Shown: positions 1-8,624, counted from the stretch's first letter. The stretch: DNA of 64,000 nt from Rhodopseudomonas sp. AAP120 (GCF_001295845.1 NZ_LJIC01000015.1:173834-237833); one strand, 5' to 3'. Numbers and translations: made by a program. The notes: a model not told the origin generated them from the sequence alone.

Positions 1-988
1 GGACAGTATTGGCCGAGGTATCGCCAGCAGACTTTGTCCAGTCCAAAACACCAGCCCGAACGTTCTCCGAAGCCACAGAGCCAACCAAACGCAAACCTGG
101 TGCGCCTGCTCCACTTAACGCCCGGTTCGCTGGCTGCACCGCATCACAAATCCATTGTCGTCTATCGAGCGAAGACCTGGCACCTCCTCGGCGGAGGACG
201 CCACCATCCATTTCATCGATTAAATCAAAGGCCAACTGGTGGTCTGGTGGCGCCACAACCGACTTCATTTGATCGCTAATCGCTGCGATCAACGGGCCTC
301 TCGATCCCTGTCTGCCCTTGTTTGATAGCTCCGAAAAGTCAGGAAACACGCCCGCTCCTTCCGTCGGTCTCCAACGAATGGGGATCTGAATGACGGCGGT
401 AGCGGGAGCAACAGGCTGCACATCCTCTATCGAATTGAGGCGGGCTTCTTCATCCAGCCAACGCTTCCGGGACTGTGTCTGGCGCCACTCCTGAAAGTGG
501 AAGTCGAATGCGTCCGCCGCCGCACTGCTGGCAGTCGCAGCCTTCTCGCGATCCGGCAGCCTGAGTTCTTCTACCAGTTTTGCCTCGCGCTTGTCGAGCG
601 ATGCTTCGTCGATGGGCGTTAGCGCGGCAAGTTCAAACGTCACTGTGGGGGTGATCTGCTCGATCTCAAACAGATCGAGCTTGTCGGACAACGGCGACAA
701 CGACTTCAGTCCACGAGCAGATAGAAATAGCTGACCGCCCCGTTCCTCCACAAGCCCGGTGCCAAGCACGTCTTGCAGTAGGACCTTTGACTCCGGGCCC
801 TCGAAATCGAAGAAACCGAGCAGATCGTCTAACCTAATCCCAGGGACGAGATGAACCAAGCGCGTCGCATATTCCGTTGCGAGCGGGATCGAAGTGCGCC
901 TCATAACGAGCGCCGCGATCCTGAATTTCTGACAACGGACTGCGAAAGCCGCGACATCGATATCAATCTGTTCCGCCAAGCCGGTCAT
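1..988 (-). CDS. Partner gene of the kinase-helicase, C-terminus outside window
   Basis: The frame opens with an ATG that overlaps the helicase stop codon (ATGA, 985-988) and stays open for about 329 codons to the window edge, so the stop lies outside. The overlap implies translational coupling and a shared role with the helicase. I do not recognise a family. Residues about 40-85 (around DDLLGFFDFEGPES and VEERGGQLFLS) could form a small winged helix; the remainder is soluble and charged, with no membrane segment. Partners of kinase-helicase defence proteins are often nucleases, but no HxK or other nuclease motif is present in the visible part. Base composition matches the helicase gene and is lower in GC than the chromosome on the right. 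Confidence 0.8.
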   Translation of the reverse strand, partial: MTGLAEQIDIDVAAFAVRCQKFRIAALVMRRTSIPLATEYATRLVHLVPGIRLDDLLGFFDFEGPESKVLLQDVLGTGLVEERGGQLFLSARGLKSLSPLSDKLDLFEIEQITPTVTFELAALTPIDEASLDKREAKLVEELRLPDREKAATASSAAADAFDFHFQEWRQTQSRKRWLDEEARLNSIEDVQPVAPATAVIQIPIRWRPTEGAGVFPDFSELSNKGRQGSRGPLIAAISDQMKSVVAPPDHQLAFDLIDEMDGGVLRRGGARSSLDRRQWICDAVQPANRALSGAGAPGLRLVGSVASENVRAGVLDWTKSAGDTSANTV

Positions 989-3900
989 TGCAACACACCC
1001 GCACTTGGAAGCACTCTCCCGCCTGCTTTGAGGTGCTTAATGACTGGAGCAAGCGCATTTCCATTTCTTTCGAACATGCCCGTGCTTCCGACGATGATAA
1101 GACGCTCCATGGCTCGAGACAGTGCAACATTGATGCGGTTAGCCGCGCGCACGAAACCCATATTCCTCTCCGGATTACTTCTTACAAGAGACAGGATCAC
1201 AATTCGATTCTCCTTGCCTTGGTAACTATCGACCGTCCCGACCTTAACCAGCTTCTGGAAGTCAGGTGACAAATCCGACGTAATCAACATTTCTTCTATC
1301 ATACCGACCTGAGGAGCATACATGCAGATCACGCCAACGAGCGGCTCCTCTTCCCGAAGATCGACGAGCGCCTCATCAACGAAACCCTTCGTTCCGGCGA
1401 TCACTTTCAGAAGTGAAATGACTACGGCAGCTTCCGTCCTATTGACGAAACTGCTTCCGGCCTCTCTCTCTCGTCTGGAATGTTTCGAGTGACCTGTATC
1501 AATCCATACCATTTCGTCGTCGAGCGGCCGCGGCAGATACTCGTAATACTTCGGCGCGCCACCCCGCTCGGTTTCTAGCTCCTGGCCTGGGTAAAACGTC
1601 TCAGCAACAAGCTTTCCGATTTTCGGCGCCATTCGATACTGGCTTGTCAGCGTTCGAGCGACAGCCTTCCCGTAGGCTGAATGGAAAGCTCGTTCGAAGT
1701 CGCTGCGGTTCAGCTCCCTCTTGGAGCGGATATTCAGCCTTTCCCCGAGAGCGGCGATCAGCTCATGACCATAAAGGGGCGGCAATTGCTTGTGGTCGCC
1801 AACCAGAATTACTCGTCGGCCAGACTGCATTCCAACCGCAAGTTCGCCTGGGGTACAGCGTGCGGCCTCGTCGATGATCACAAGATCGTACACATTCCGA
1901 TCGACTTGGATACCGTATCGCCCAATACCCACACATGTGCCGCTGATCAGATTGCGGCTCCTTGCAATGAGCTCTTCCAAACTCCGCCCTCGCATTCCAA
2001 GCGTTGCTCCCCACTCCAGTGCTAACCCGTGGACGCGCAGGAGTCTGCGCCGTGCATCGACGTCATGGACGGAATACTGGTCAGCCAACGTATCCCGGAT
2101 TTCCTCAAGCGCGCTTCTTGGATCCAATTCAGGTGAGACGCCGTGCTCTTCCACAGCGTCTGCCCACGCGAGGTTCAGGCCCTCCAGGCGTTCATGCGCC
2201 GCCGCAACGGTGTCCTGATCCCGCGACGTCGCAATATCCTGTTCGCAAAACTCGATCTGCTTAAGTAGCGAGCCGAGTGAATTCTCGATCTCGACAGCAG
2301 CGTAAATGTAGTCCCTTTCCAAACCCAACCGACTTAGCGGAGCGAGAACACGCTCCTTCACCGCAGCTCTAAACAATTCTCGGTATCGATCCTGGATCGC
2401 GAAGGCGTGATAATTGTGGAGGATCGGCGAAATCTTCGAGTGCTGCCCCACGCGCAGCATCTCGATGTTGCCGCCGTGCTTGGCAGCCGTCTGGAGGATT
2501 TTCTCGGAGGCCGCGTTAACAGCTTCGTGGGATTGTGAAAGAACCAGCACATTTTTCAGCCGGAGTTCAGTCAACGCATAGTGCACGAATGCAGCAATGA
2601 ACGTCGTCTTGCCTGTACCCGGCGGGCCCTGAAGGAGCCCAAGCGGTCCATAACGCCACAAATGTTTGAACGCGTCGTTTTGCGCTGGATTCAGTCCATA
2701 ACGCGATAGGATCGCGTCGTCGATTTCGGGCCCGAACGTCTGAGGCGCAAGATCGACAGCCGGATCGAAAAATCCAATAAGATTAGGGATCTGCGATTTT
2801 CGATCCAGAATGCGACCCACTGCCCGAGACCGCCGCTGGAAGCTGACAAGGTCGTCCGGGATCTTTAACACTGCCCCTTTATTCAACCCGCGCACGTTAC
2901 GTACATTCCGGACGACGACCGTGGTCCCCCGCGATCTCTCCGTATCTAGATCGCCGAGCTTATACCCGTTCCATTGTATACTGATCGACTGGCCATCTCC
3001 GGACTCAAATTCCGGCAGGTTATCTTCCGCTATAAGGTGCAGAGTCCTTTCATCGCGGTCATAACTCGGCTCCTGCGCAAGCGTGAACTCCGGGCTGATT
3101 TCATCTTCTGCCAGAATAGTCCCGTTCCAGAAATCCTCGACTGGAAACTTCTGTGTGGCAGGTTTTGTGGTCGGTGCGGCAGGATCTGGGGCATCGGTGA
3201 CCTTCGGCGCAGCCTCCGACTTTGCGATTACAGGCTCTGAACCGAGATGGGACGCGACTAATTCGGGCAGATGGTCGAGTCCGACAAATCTCCTTGATCT
3301 GCTTCGCACGATCTTGAGCGACCCCTCAAAGGACAGGAGCCGGTGTCGTTGAGCCCACGCCGCCTGCCCCATATCGATTCTGTTCGCGATCGCTTTTACC
3401 GGCTTGGCATCTTTCGGATCAAAATCGATCGTAACGCGTTGATCGAACCCGAACACTTCGATCGAGTCAGGCGCCCTCTTCGACTTGACAATGTGGAATA
3501 CGCCATTGTCTGACAGCATTGCGCCTTCGAACGTTGTGCGGGGAGTCTCGATCTCGATATCGAGTTTGATCTTGGTTGGTGCCACTCGGCGAAATACGAC
3601 TGCATCCTTCAGGGCCTTGAGCGTGAGCCACGGTGCGGCCCCTTCGGCGCATTTGCCGGCACCCAATCGAAGCAGAGCTTTCGTCTCTGCGTCCGTGCAG
3701 GCTTCTGCAAGCTCCAACGCAATTTGACCGACGGCATATCGGTCTCGACTCCTCAAATCATTGTCCTCGGCGGGACAATAAGCAGGGGTGCTGCGTCCGA
3801 TGTCATCCGCAGAAAAATCGACTACATCAACTAGTACAGGTCGGGGGATGTCCCCATCGAAGCAGACAAGGATATTCTCCGGCGAGATGTCGCCGTGATT

Positions 3901-5742
3901 CAGTTCAAGCTTATGAAGCTCGTCGACGGCGTCGATCAGCCCGACAACGAAGCGACGCAAGCCTTCAGGTGTCCAGGTCGAGACGTCACAAGCGGATAGC
4001 TTTTCCCCATCAACCCAATCTTGAATAAGCAGAAGACCGTCGGTGCAAAGACACGCAACACTTATTCGCGGAAGCCATTTGGCGTCGATCCGTCGTAACG
4101 CATCGGCTTTGCCGAAGAACTCGATCAGTCGCGCGGCCGATTTTCTGCGCTCACCGAGAATTCGTTCTGGCCAACTCTTGACGAAGTGGCTCTCATTATC
4201 CTTCAAAGATTTGTAGATGCGATAAGGTTTCTTACTTATCCAGTCCGAAGGCTCATAGTCTGATATAGGATCGATATCACGCCGATAGGCATCCAACTGC
4301 CGTTCTAGCGATGCCTTTTCAGTTTTCCGAAGCAGCTCAGCGAACGCGTCAGCCGCATCGACGCCACTCTCATAGCGCTCGTTTGCGTTGATCTTTAAAC
4401 AACGCTCAAACCATCCCTGAAATGCATCGGGTAAGCCAACGTCCTCAAGGTCGCGAGAGCTCCAGACCGGCACACCGTCTATCTCCTCCAGTCGGGCTCC
4501 TACCAGAAGATTCCATACAACCGCTCCTGCAAGGAACACATCCTGTTGGAACGGAGTTCCCTTTTGGCTTTCGCCAACGTCCTCCGGGACTCGATAACCA
4601 CCCGCCAGCAGCTTTGAACGGGCGCCCCCGATGGACTTTCGTTCTGGAAAATGAGCGGCCCCGAAACTCGACAGCACCACTTTGCTGCGTCGCTCATCGA
4701 TCCAGATGGAATGCCGATCCAAATCCCGGTGAGCGACCCGGATACGATGCAAACTCGCAATGCGATCCAAAAAAAGCCTGGCCAGCTCAGTCCGTCGTTC
4801 AAATGTGAGATCGTTTAGTACGCTATGGTAACGGCTGAGGCGCTCTAAATCGGGCAGGCAATCGAAGATTTCAGAGTATCTCAGCGTGTATTCGGAATCG
4901 AAATGGAGAGAGCGGAGAACATAGTTCTCATAGAGGGCTGGATCTTGAACCCGAATATGCCCCAGAACCGCTCTCTCCCGCTCAGCGATCGGGCGACGCG
5001 CTTCTTCAACGATAAATTCGCCATCGACACTAAAGTCCCACAGCCGAAGAAGGCCCGTGTAGTTCGGATCTTCGGATTGATGGCAGGAAAACTCTTCAAA
5101 AAGAGGATGCTTGAAAGCCGGATCACCAACTGGCATGAAGCCATGAAAACGCGTCTTCCGGGGCTCAAAGAGTTTTCCGTTGCTGAAGAACTTTTGGAGA
5201 GCGTTTCCACATTGCCCCGAGCAGAGCGAGTTGGACTCAGAGTACTTGGTTGGACCGGTGAAGAGGTTCCGAAAATTCTGTTCACGCGTAATCTTCAGGA
5301 AATCAGAAAGCTTGAGCGTTCGATCACGTTCGACCTGATCGAGACCGCTAGGATCGCATTGCGGATGTGTGAGGACGACAAGGCTTTCGACAGGCGGCAC
5401 TGCGGGAAAATGGTGGATCTCCGACCTTATCAACGACGCGAGCACTTTGGCATTGTCGCGGATTTTATGAGCTGGTGACGCACCGATAATGTCTGCGTCG
5501 CGGTGCCAGATGCCTCCTCGATTCTCGATGCGCCCACGAATATGCTTGAGGTCAACGAGAATGATGCGATCTGGTGTGACGATCACAATATCGATTTCGC
5601 GGTCCTGGCCCCGCCGCTGCGGTTGGCGCATGACGAAATTCGCGTAGCCCTTCCAATGCTTTGGAAAGGTTGCGCGAATGTCCTCAAGCCCTGCCATTTC
5701 CGTTGGCTGGGGGCCCTGCGGAAGAAAGAATTTGATTTCCAT
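985..5742 (-). CDS. NERD / double protein kinase / SF1 helicase fusion, probable defence protein
   Basis: A 1585-residue cytoplasmic fusion. Residues about 20-130 carry a NERD (nuclease-related) domain with the core REIDIVIV...ILVDLK. A first kinase-like domain near 250-480 has HRDLDRHS but SFG in place of DFG and no catalytic-loop Asn, so it is probably inactive. A second, near 520-720, has HGDISPEN and a VDF Asp and could be active. The last ~550 residues are a UPF1-like superfamily I helicase: GPPGTGKTT, IIDEAA, GDHKQLPP, SQYRM, VDSYQGKE and NVALSRA are all present. I chose the ATG at 5742, with GAGG seven bases upstream, over an in-frame TTG at 5766. Kinase-helicase fusions with a partner gene are known in phage defence (Mokosh type I is the closest I recall); NERD in the same chain sets this one apart. 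Substrate and trigger are unknown. Confidence 0.9.
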   Translation of the reverse strand: MEIKFFLPQGPQPTEMAGLEDIRATFPKHWKGYANFVMRQPQRRGQDREIDIVIVTPDRIILVDLKHIRGRIENRGGIWHRDADIIGASPAHKIRDNAKVLASLIRSEIHHFPAVPPVESLVVLTHPQCDPSGLDQVERDRTLKLSDFLKITREQNFRNLFTGPTKYSESNSLCSGQCGNALQKFFSNGKLFEPRKTRFHGFMPVGDPAFKHPLFEEFSCHQSEDPNYTGLLRLWDFSVDGEFIVEEARRPIAERERAVLGHIRVQDPALYENYVLRSLHFDSEYTLRYSEIFDCLPDLERLSRYHSVLNDLTFERRTELARLFLDRIASLHRIRVAHRDLDRHSIWIDERRSKVVLSSFGAAHFPERKSIGGARSKLLAGGYRVPEDVGESQKGTPFQQDVFLAGAVVWNLLVGARLEEIDGVPVWSSRDLEDVGLPDAFQGWFERCLKINANERYESGVDAADAFAELLRKTEKASLERQLDAYRRDIDPISDYEPSDWISKKPYRIYKSLKDNESHFVKSWPERILGERRKSAARLIEFFGKADALRRIDAKWLPRISVACLCTDGLLLIQDWVDGEKLSACDVSTWTPEGLRRFVVGLIDAVDELHKLELNHGDISPENILVCFDGDIPRPVLVDVVDFSADDIGRSTPAYCPAEDNDLRSRDRYAVGQIALELAEACTDAETKALLRLGAGKCAEGAAPWLTLKALKDAVVFRRVAPTKIKLDIEIETPRTTFEGAMLSDNGVFHIVKSKRAPDSIEVFGFDQRVTIDFDPKDAKPVKAIANRIDMGQAAWAQRHRLLSFEGSLKIVRSRSRRFVGLDHLPELVASHLGSEPVIAKSEAAPKVTDAPDPAAPTTKPATQKFPVEDFWNGTILAEDEISPEFTLAQEPSYDRDERTLHLIAEDNLPEFESGDGQSISIQWNGYKLGDLDTERSRGTTVVVRNVRNVRGLNKGAVLKIPDDLVSFQRRSRAVGRILDRKSQIPNLIGFFDPAVDLAPQTFGPEIDDAILSRYGLNPAQNDAFKHLWRYGPLGLLQGPPGTGKTTFIAAFVHYALTELRLKNVLVLSQSHEAVNAASEKILQTAAKHGGNIEMLRVGQHSKISPILHNYHAFAIQDRYRELFRAAVKERVLAPLSRLGLERDYIYAAVEIENSLGSLLKQIEFCEQDIATSRDQDTVAAAHERLEGLNLAWADAVEEHGVSPELDPRSALEEIRDTLADQYSVHDVDARRRLLRVHGLALEWGATLGMRGRSLEELIARSRNLISGTCVGIGRYGIQVDRNVYDLVIIDEAARCTPGELAVGMQSGRRVILVGDHKQLPPLYGHELIAALGERLNIRSKRELNRSDFERAFHSAYGKAVARTLTSQYRMAPKIGKLVAETFYPGQELETERGGAPKYYEYLPRPLDDEMVWIDTGHSKHSRREREAGSSFVNRTEAAVVISLLKVIAGTKGFVDEALVDLREEEPLVGVICMYAPQVGMIEEMLITSDLSPDFQKLVKVGTVDSYQGKENRIVILSLVRSNPERNMGFVRAANRINVALSRAMERLIIVGSTGMFERNGNALAPVIKHLKAGGRVLPSAGVLQ

Positions 5743-6258
5743 TTCTGCCTCAGATTCGCGCCGCAATCTTACCGTATGGAACCAGGAAAGCGCGAGCTAA
5801 GGTTGAAGATAGTCCCGTTGCTGGCTCGCGAATGAACCCGAGCGTAGACCGGTCGCATTTACGGTTGTTGACATCTGCCACGAAGTGTACCCGCTGGCTG
5901 GCACCCCATCGCCCAGGTGGCGGGGAATTTTGGGGTACTAAGGCCTCTGCCCCCTCAAATCGGGGAGATGTGAATGCAGCACAATATGCGATCGTCCCAG
6001 TCGACTTCCTTCAAATGGACGCCTCTCCTTTTTCCGAGAGCTATAATGCGCTCCGATGCCGTCGGGCACGGCTTCGGAGCGCTTAGGTACATGCCACGAG
6101 CCGCGCCGAAACTCGTACGGCCGCGATAACCGACCAGCACTTCCGGACCGAACATTAGGTCTAGATTGTTATTTGCTGCCTCAGTACTCCAAGATCAGCA
6201 TCGGCAAGGTTGCCGACTGCATCTAAAATAAATACACCTGATTGGAAAAGCGGAAGTA
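5743..6258. other. Gene-poor spacer between defence operon and island
   Basis: No convincing gene is seen in these 516 bases; short frames on both strands lack ribosome sites or recognisable content. It must hold the promoter of the helicase operon (minus strand). The one clear structure is the hairpin at 6048-6082. It may contain the left edge of the 6.2-13.3 kb island, but no duplicated tRNA end or attachment core is visible. Confidence 0.5.
6048..6082. repeat. Strong inverted repeat
   Basis: Arms GCGCTCCGA and TCGGAGCGC extend through a T/T mismatch into GCCGT/ACGGC around a CGGGC loop. The stem is GC-rich and no T-run follows on either strand, so it is not a classical intrinsic terminator. 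A TATAAT hexamer at 6042-6047 touches its left edge but has no good -35 box. Confidence 0.6.
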
Positions 6259-6852
6259 TTACGTCCAAGTCGAGGTCGCGTTCGTCAACACAGCCTTGGC
6301 CATAGTTGGCACCGTCCTGATCAGTGAGGCATTTTGATCAGCCCACTGCTTACGTGCGAGCCATTCCGGGACAGATTCGCGAAACCTTCCGTCACCGATG
6401 TTCTTGACGAACTCGGCGACATCCATCGGGTCGATCTTCTCCATTGTGACGAGCTTCTCAAGGATCGGGGCTACTTCCTCGCCCTTCGTGTTCGGCAGGA
6501 TCAGGCCGAGATCGTGGACCTCGCATTCGAGCCCTGCCATCGACAGCACCGCACCGAACACGGCCGTCGCCTGCGTACCGCGCCGGAGGAGCAGATGCAG
6601 GTCGGCTTCCTCCTGCACCAGGATGATTGCATCGAGATTCCAATCGCGGAAGGTCTCCCGGCCCTCCGACAGAAGGTCCCTCCCGCTCTGGTCGAGATAG
6701 GGCGGCACGTCACCACCTTCGTAGGCGGCCCTCATCTCCGCGATCAGCCGGTCATGTGCCGGTTCGATCGTGCTTCGCTCGAACCGAGGGACAACGCCTC
6801 CATGGTGGGCAGCCACCAGGAGGGTCTGGGTCTTCTCCTCGATTTCTCGCAC
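6259..6852 (-). CDS. Orphan C-terminal region of a DEAD/DEAH-type helicase
   Basis: A 197-residue protein starting at GTG (6852) behind AGAGGT. Its layout (LLVAAHHGGVVPRFER, PYLDQSGRDLLSEGR, then a region ending in LECEVHDLGLIL) resembles the region after the motor domains in Lhr/Ski2-like superfamily II helicases. No Walker A or DExH motif is present and the gene upstream is unrelated, so this is either a stand-alone copy of that domain or the remnant of a broken helicase. It has its own ribosome site and begins four bases after the upstream stop, which argues for expression in the minus-strand cluster. The family assignment is from memory of the pattern and is tentative. Confidence 0.5.
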   Translation of the reverse strand: MREIEEKTQTLLVAAHHGGVVPRFERSTIEPAHDRLIAEMRAAYEGGDVPPYLDQSGRDLLSEGRETFRDWNLDAIILVQEEADLHLLLRRGTQATAVFGAVLSMAGLECEVHDLGLILPNTKGEEVAPILEKLVTMEKIDPMDVAEFVKNIGDGRFRESVPEWLARKQWADQNASLIRTVPTMAKAVLTNATSTWT

Positions 6853-6855
6853 GAT

Positions 6856-7047
6856 TTACCTCTGGCCGGCGAATACGACCAGGCTGCCGATGTTCACGGG
6901 GTACGAGATCGGCAAAGTACCCAAGGTGGCGGCCACCGTCATCATGATCGCGTTGGCGACGACGTAGGCTGGCGGCTCGCGCGACGCGGCAAGGCGGGCG
7001 CGATACGCCGCCGTCCGATCCCGTCCCGGTGTCGATTTCGTCGTCAT
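6856..7047 (-). CDS. Small hypothetical protein with one hydrophobic segment
   Basis: 63 residues. A basic N-terminus (DRTAAYRARLAAS) precedes a hydrophobic stretch at about residues 30-50, so it may be a single-pass membrane protein. RTAAYR also occurs in the 134-residue product encoded at 7252-7656, where the same kind of hydrophobic segment follows, suggesting the two are distant relatives. The start is uncertain: an in-frame GTG at 7110 lies close to the hairpin at 7118-7164. The stop is four bases before the next minus-strand gene. Confidence 0.45.
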   Translation of the reverse strand: MTTKSTPGRDRTAAYRARLAASREPPAYVVANAIMMTVAATLGTLPISYPVNIGSLVVFAGQR

Positions 7048-7117
7048 GGTGGAGACTGTCACCAGTGACGCGTCATCAAACGATCCGGTCGACGTCGATA
7101 CTAATAGCACACATGGA

Positions 7118-7164
7118 AACGCCCATCGCGGTGGGGCTCTCCTTGCGGAACCGCGATGGGCGTT
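7118..7164 (-). repeat. Perfect 15-bp inverted repeat with AAGGAG in the loop
   Basis: Arms AACGCCCATCGCGGT (7118-7132) and its exact complement (7150-7164) enclose 17 bases. Read on the minus strand, the direction of the flanking genes, the loop carries AAGGAG and no T-run follows the stem. It lies between two co-directional small genes, so it could act as an RNA switch, processing site or protein-binding site better than as a terminator. Confidence 0.6.
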
Positions 7165-7251
7165 GTGCCGGAGATCGCCAAACCCCTTGACAAGTCAGAG
7201 ATTCGGCGATCGTTCTGAGAGCGTCAATGGCCTCGTCAAGAAAAAATCGGA

Positions 7252-7656
7252 CTACTCTTCGACGGTCTCTTCTACGCGCGCACCGCGGCGACGCATCCGT
7301 CGTATACGTTTGACGAGCGCGACTACGTCACTCGGATCGTATCCCTTCTCCGCCATGGTCCGGAGCGCGGGTCCGACGATGAGCGCGTCGTCGCGCGTCA
7401 ACCGTGAGAGCACGTCGTCCGGCGCCATCGCGATCGCGGTGACCAACGCCCTGCCGAAGGCCTCAACCGTCGGCCTGTTCTCGTTCCTGATCCGATCACG
7501 GTAAGCGGCTGTCCGGAGTGCCGTTTGAGCCCGGACCACGTCCGGATGCTGACGACCGCGGGGGCCGGTCGACCGAGGCTCCGGTGTCCGGAAGCCCAAC
7601 GCCACCTTCCGGATCACCTTGATCCTCTTCATCTCGTCTTCCGTTGGATCACGCAT
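7252..7656 (-). CDS. Hypothetical basic protein
   Basis: 134 residues from an ATG at 7656 with a strong GGAGGAGG ribosome site. The chain is basic and mostly helical by eye, with RTAAYRDRIRNENRPTVEAF in the middle and a run of Arg near the end (KRIRRMRRRG). No catalytic motif or membrane segment is clear. It shares RTAAYR and the residues after it with the small protein at 6856-7047. A nucleic-acid-binding role would fit the composition but is inference. Confidence 0.65.
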   Translation of the reverse strand: MRDPTEDEMKRIKVIRKVALGFRTPEPRSTGPRGRQHPDVVRAQTALRTAAYRDRIRNENRPTVEAFGRALVTAIAMAPDDVLSRLTRDDALIVGPALRTMAEKGYDPSDVVALVKRIRRMRRRGARVEETVEE

Positions 7657-7858
7657 CTGGAGACCTCCTCCTACGGTGCACGTCGACATCGACCGCATCT
7701 GTTGCGTCTTCGATCGTATCGTAATCGTCGCCGTCGCGGTGGACGATGGACTTGTAGTCCTTCGGCAGGTCCCATGACAGATGCGCATGCATCGGCCGCA
7801 TCCGCGGCGGGCGCGGACGCTTTGGCTTCGTGGCGGTGGTTGCTGCGGCGTCGGTCAA
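7649..7858 (-). CDS. Small hypothetical protein
   Basis: 69 residues if it begins at TTG 7858; ATG codons occur about 20 residues further in. The C-terminus is acidic then basic (DTIEDATDAVDVDVHRRRR) and overlaps the next gene by eight bases, so the two may be coupled. No family is recognised and the absence of a good start keeps this tentative. Confidence 0.35.
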   Translation of the reverse strand: MTDAAATTATKPKRPRPPRMRPMHAHLSWDLPKDYKSIVHRDGDDYDTIEDATDAVDVDVHRRRRSPDA

Positions 7859-7993
7859 CGGGGTGATGTCCGGGTCAGGCGATCAAGCCGGCATCGTCAC
7901 CGCAAGGACCGAGAGTGTCAAGCCGTTGATTTCACTGTGCTAAATTGCCACCATTTCAGTGGAAAAGTCGACGACTGACCAAGGCAATTCGGA

Positions 7994-8016
7994 GACATTT
8001 CGAGAGTCGAAATGTC
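7994..8016. promoter_or_regulatory. Palindromic operator-like site 1
   Basis: GACATTTCGA and its exact complement TCGAAATGTC flank a 3-base centre (GAG). GTCATCA follows immediately. The same layout recurs 172 bases away at 8166-8188. Confidence 0.6.
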
Positions 8017-8070
8017 GTCATCAGCCGTGACCACCGGCGCCGTCTATCCGGGAGTCCGAGCGCGATTACT

Positions 8071-8089
8071 AATGATGGCAACGTCGTAC
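8071..8089 (+). repeat. 19-base island motif, copy A
   Basis: AATGATGGCAACGTCGTAC. Identical copies occur at 8677 and 11081 and one with a single change at 11055, all in the same orientation and all outside genes. Confidence 0.7.
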
Positions 8090-8165
8090 GCGTGAACTAC
8101 GCTATTGATATCGGTTCAGTTTCTCGGATGGATGTCCGAGGATCTCGGTGACGTTTTGAGATTTT

Positions 8166-8188
8166 GACGTTTCGACTCTCGAAATATC
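8166..8188. promoter_or_regulatory. Palindromic operator-like site 2
   Basis: GACGTTTCGA, CTC, TCGAAATATC: the same length, spacer and core as the site at 7994-8016, with consensus half-site GAYRTTTCGA. GTCATCA also follows here. It overlaps the stop codon of the ribbon-helix-helix gene. Confidence 0.55.
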
Positions 8189-8624
8189 AGTCGTCATCAC
8201 CGCCGGCGTCGACATCGATTAACGTCTTGGCCGCGTCCCACTCTTGCTCCGGATCCTCGAAATCGGAGTCCGGCAGGGGGACGCCGAAAAGAGCGGCATG
8301 AGCCGAGTTGTATCGTGTCCAACGCTCTGCCCGCGCAAGTGCTGACGGCGCGGCGTGCCTGGCTTGGTCGAAGCCGGTCCGAATCTTCCCGACAGCGTCC
8401 ATCCTCGGATTCCTGGGGTCGGCATTGAGCCAGGCGATGAGTAGCCTCTCGACGTACCGCGACCTCGAGATGCCAGCGACCCGGGCCCGGACAGTGAGGA
8501 CCTGCAGGAGATCCGGATGGGCCCGCAAGATCAGCCGCCCCGAGCGGGCGTCGTCCGGGCGCGCCTGTCTCTTCGCGCGCGGGGCCGCGGCGGCCGCCAC
8601 CTTCGGTTTCGAATCCTTAACCAT
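8187..8624 (-). CDS. Ribbon-helix-helix-like DNA-binding protein
   Basis: 145 residues with a basic N-terminus (residues 1-27) followed by SGRLILRAHPDLLQVLTVRA and GISRSRYVERLLIAWL, the strand-helix-helix pattern of Arc/ParG-type regulators, at about residues 28-68. The C-terminus is acidic. It is divergent from the AAA+ gene, and the shared upstream region holds motif copy B; palindromes of the kind such proteins bind lie at its 3' end. A role as autoregulator or centromere-binding protein is inferred from context. Confidence 0.6.
   Translation of the reverse strand: MVKDSKPKVAAAAAPRAKRQARPDDARSGRLILRAHPDLLQVLTVRARVAGISRSRYVERLLIAWLNADPRNPRMDAVGKIRTGFDQARHAAPSALARAERWTRYNSAHAALFGVPLPDSDFEDPEQEWDAAKTLIDVDAGGDDD

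Larger units (their letters stand above)
7859..8186. promoter_or_regulatory. Non-coding control locus with two palindromes and one 19-base motif
   Basis: About 330 bases without a gene, between the end of the ribbon-helix-helix gene and the small TTG-start gene. It contains palindrome 1 (7994-8016), motif copy A (8071-8089) and most of palindrome 2 (8166-8188). Such clustering of protein-binding-like sites beside a small DNA-binding gene is typical of partition, replication or transfer origins, or of an autoregulated promoter; the sequence alone does not say which. Confidence 0.5.

Noticed and set aside
5955..6155. 66-codon minus-strand frame in the spacer
   Set aside because: No ribosome site, no recognisable content, and it spans the strong hairpin at 6048-6082.
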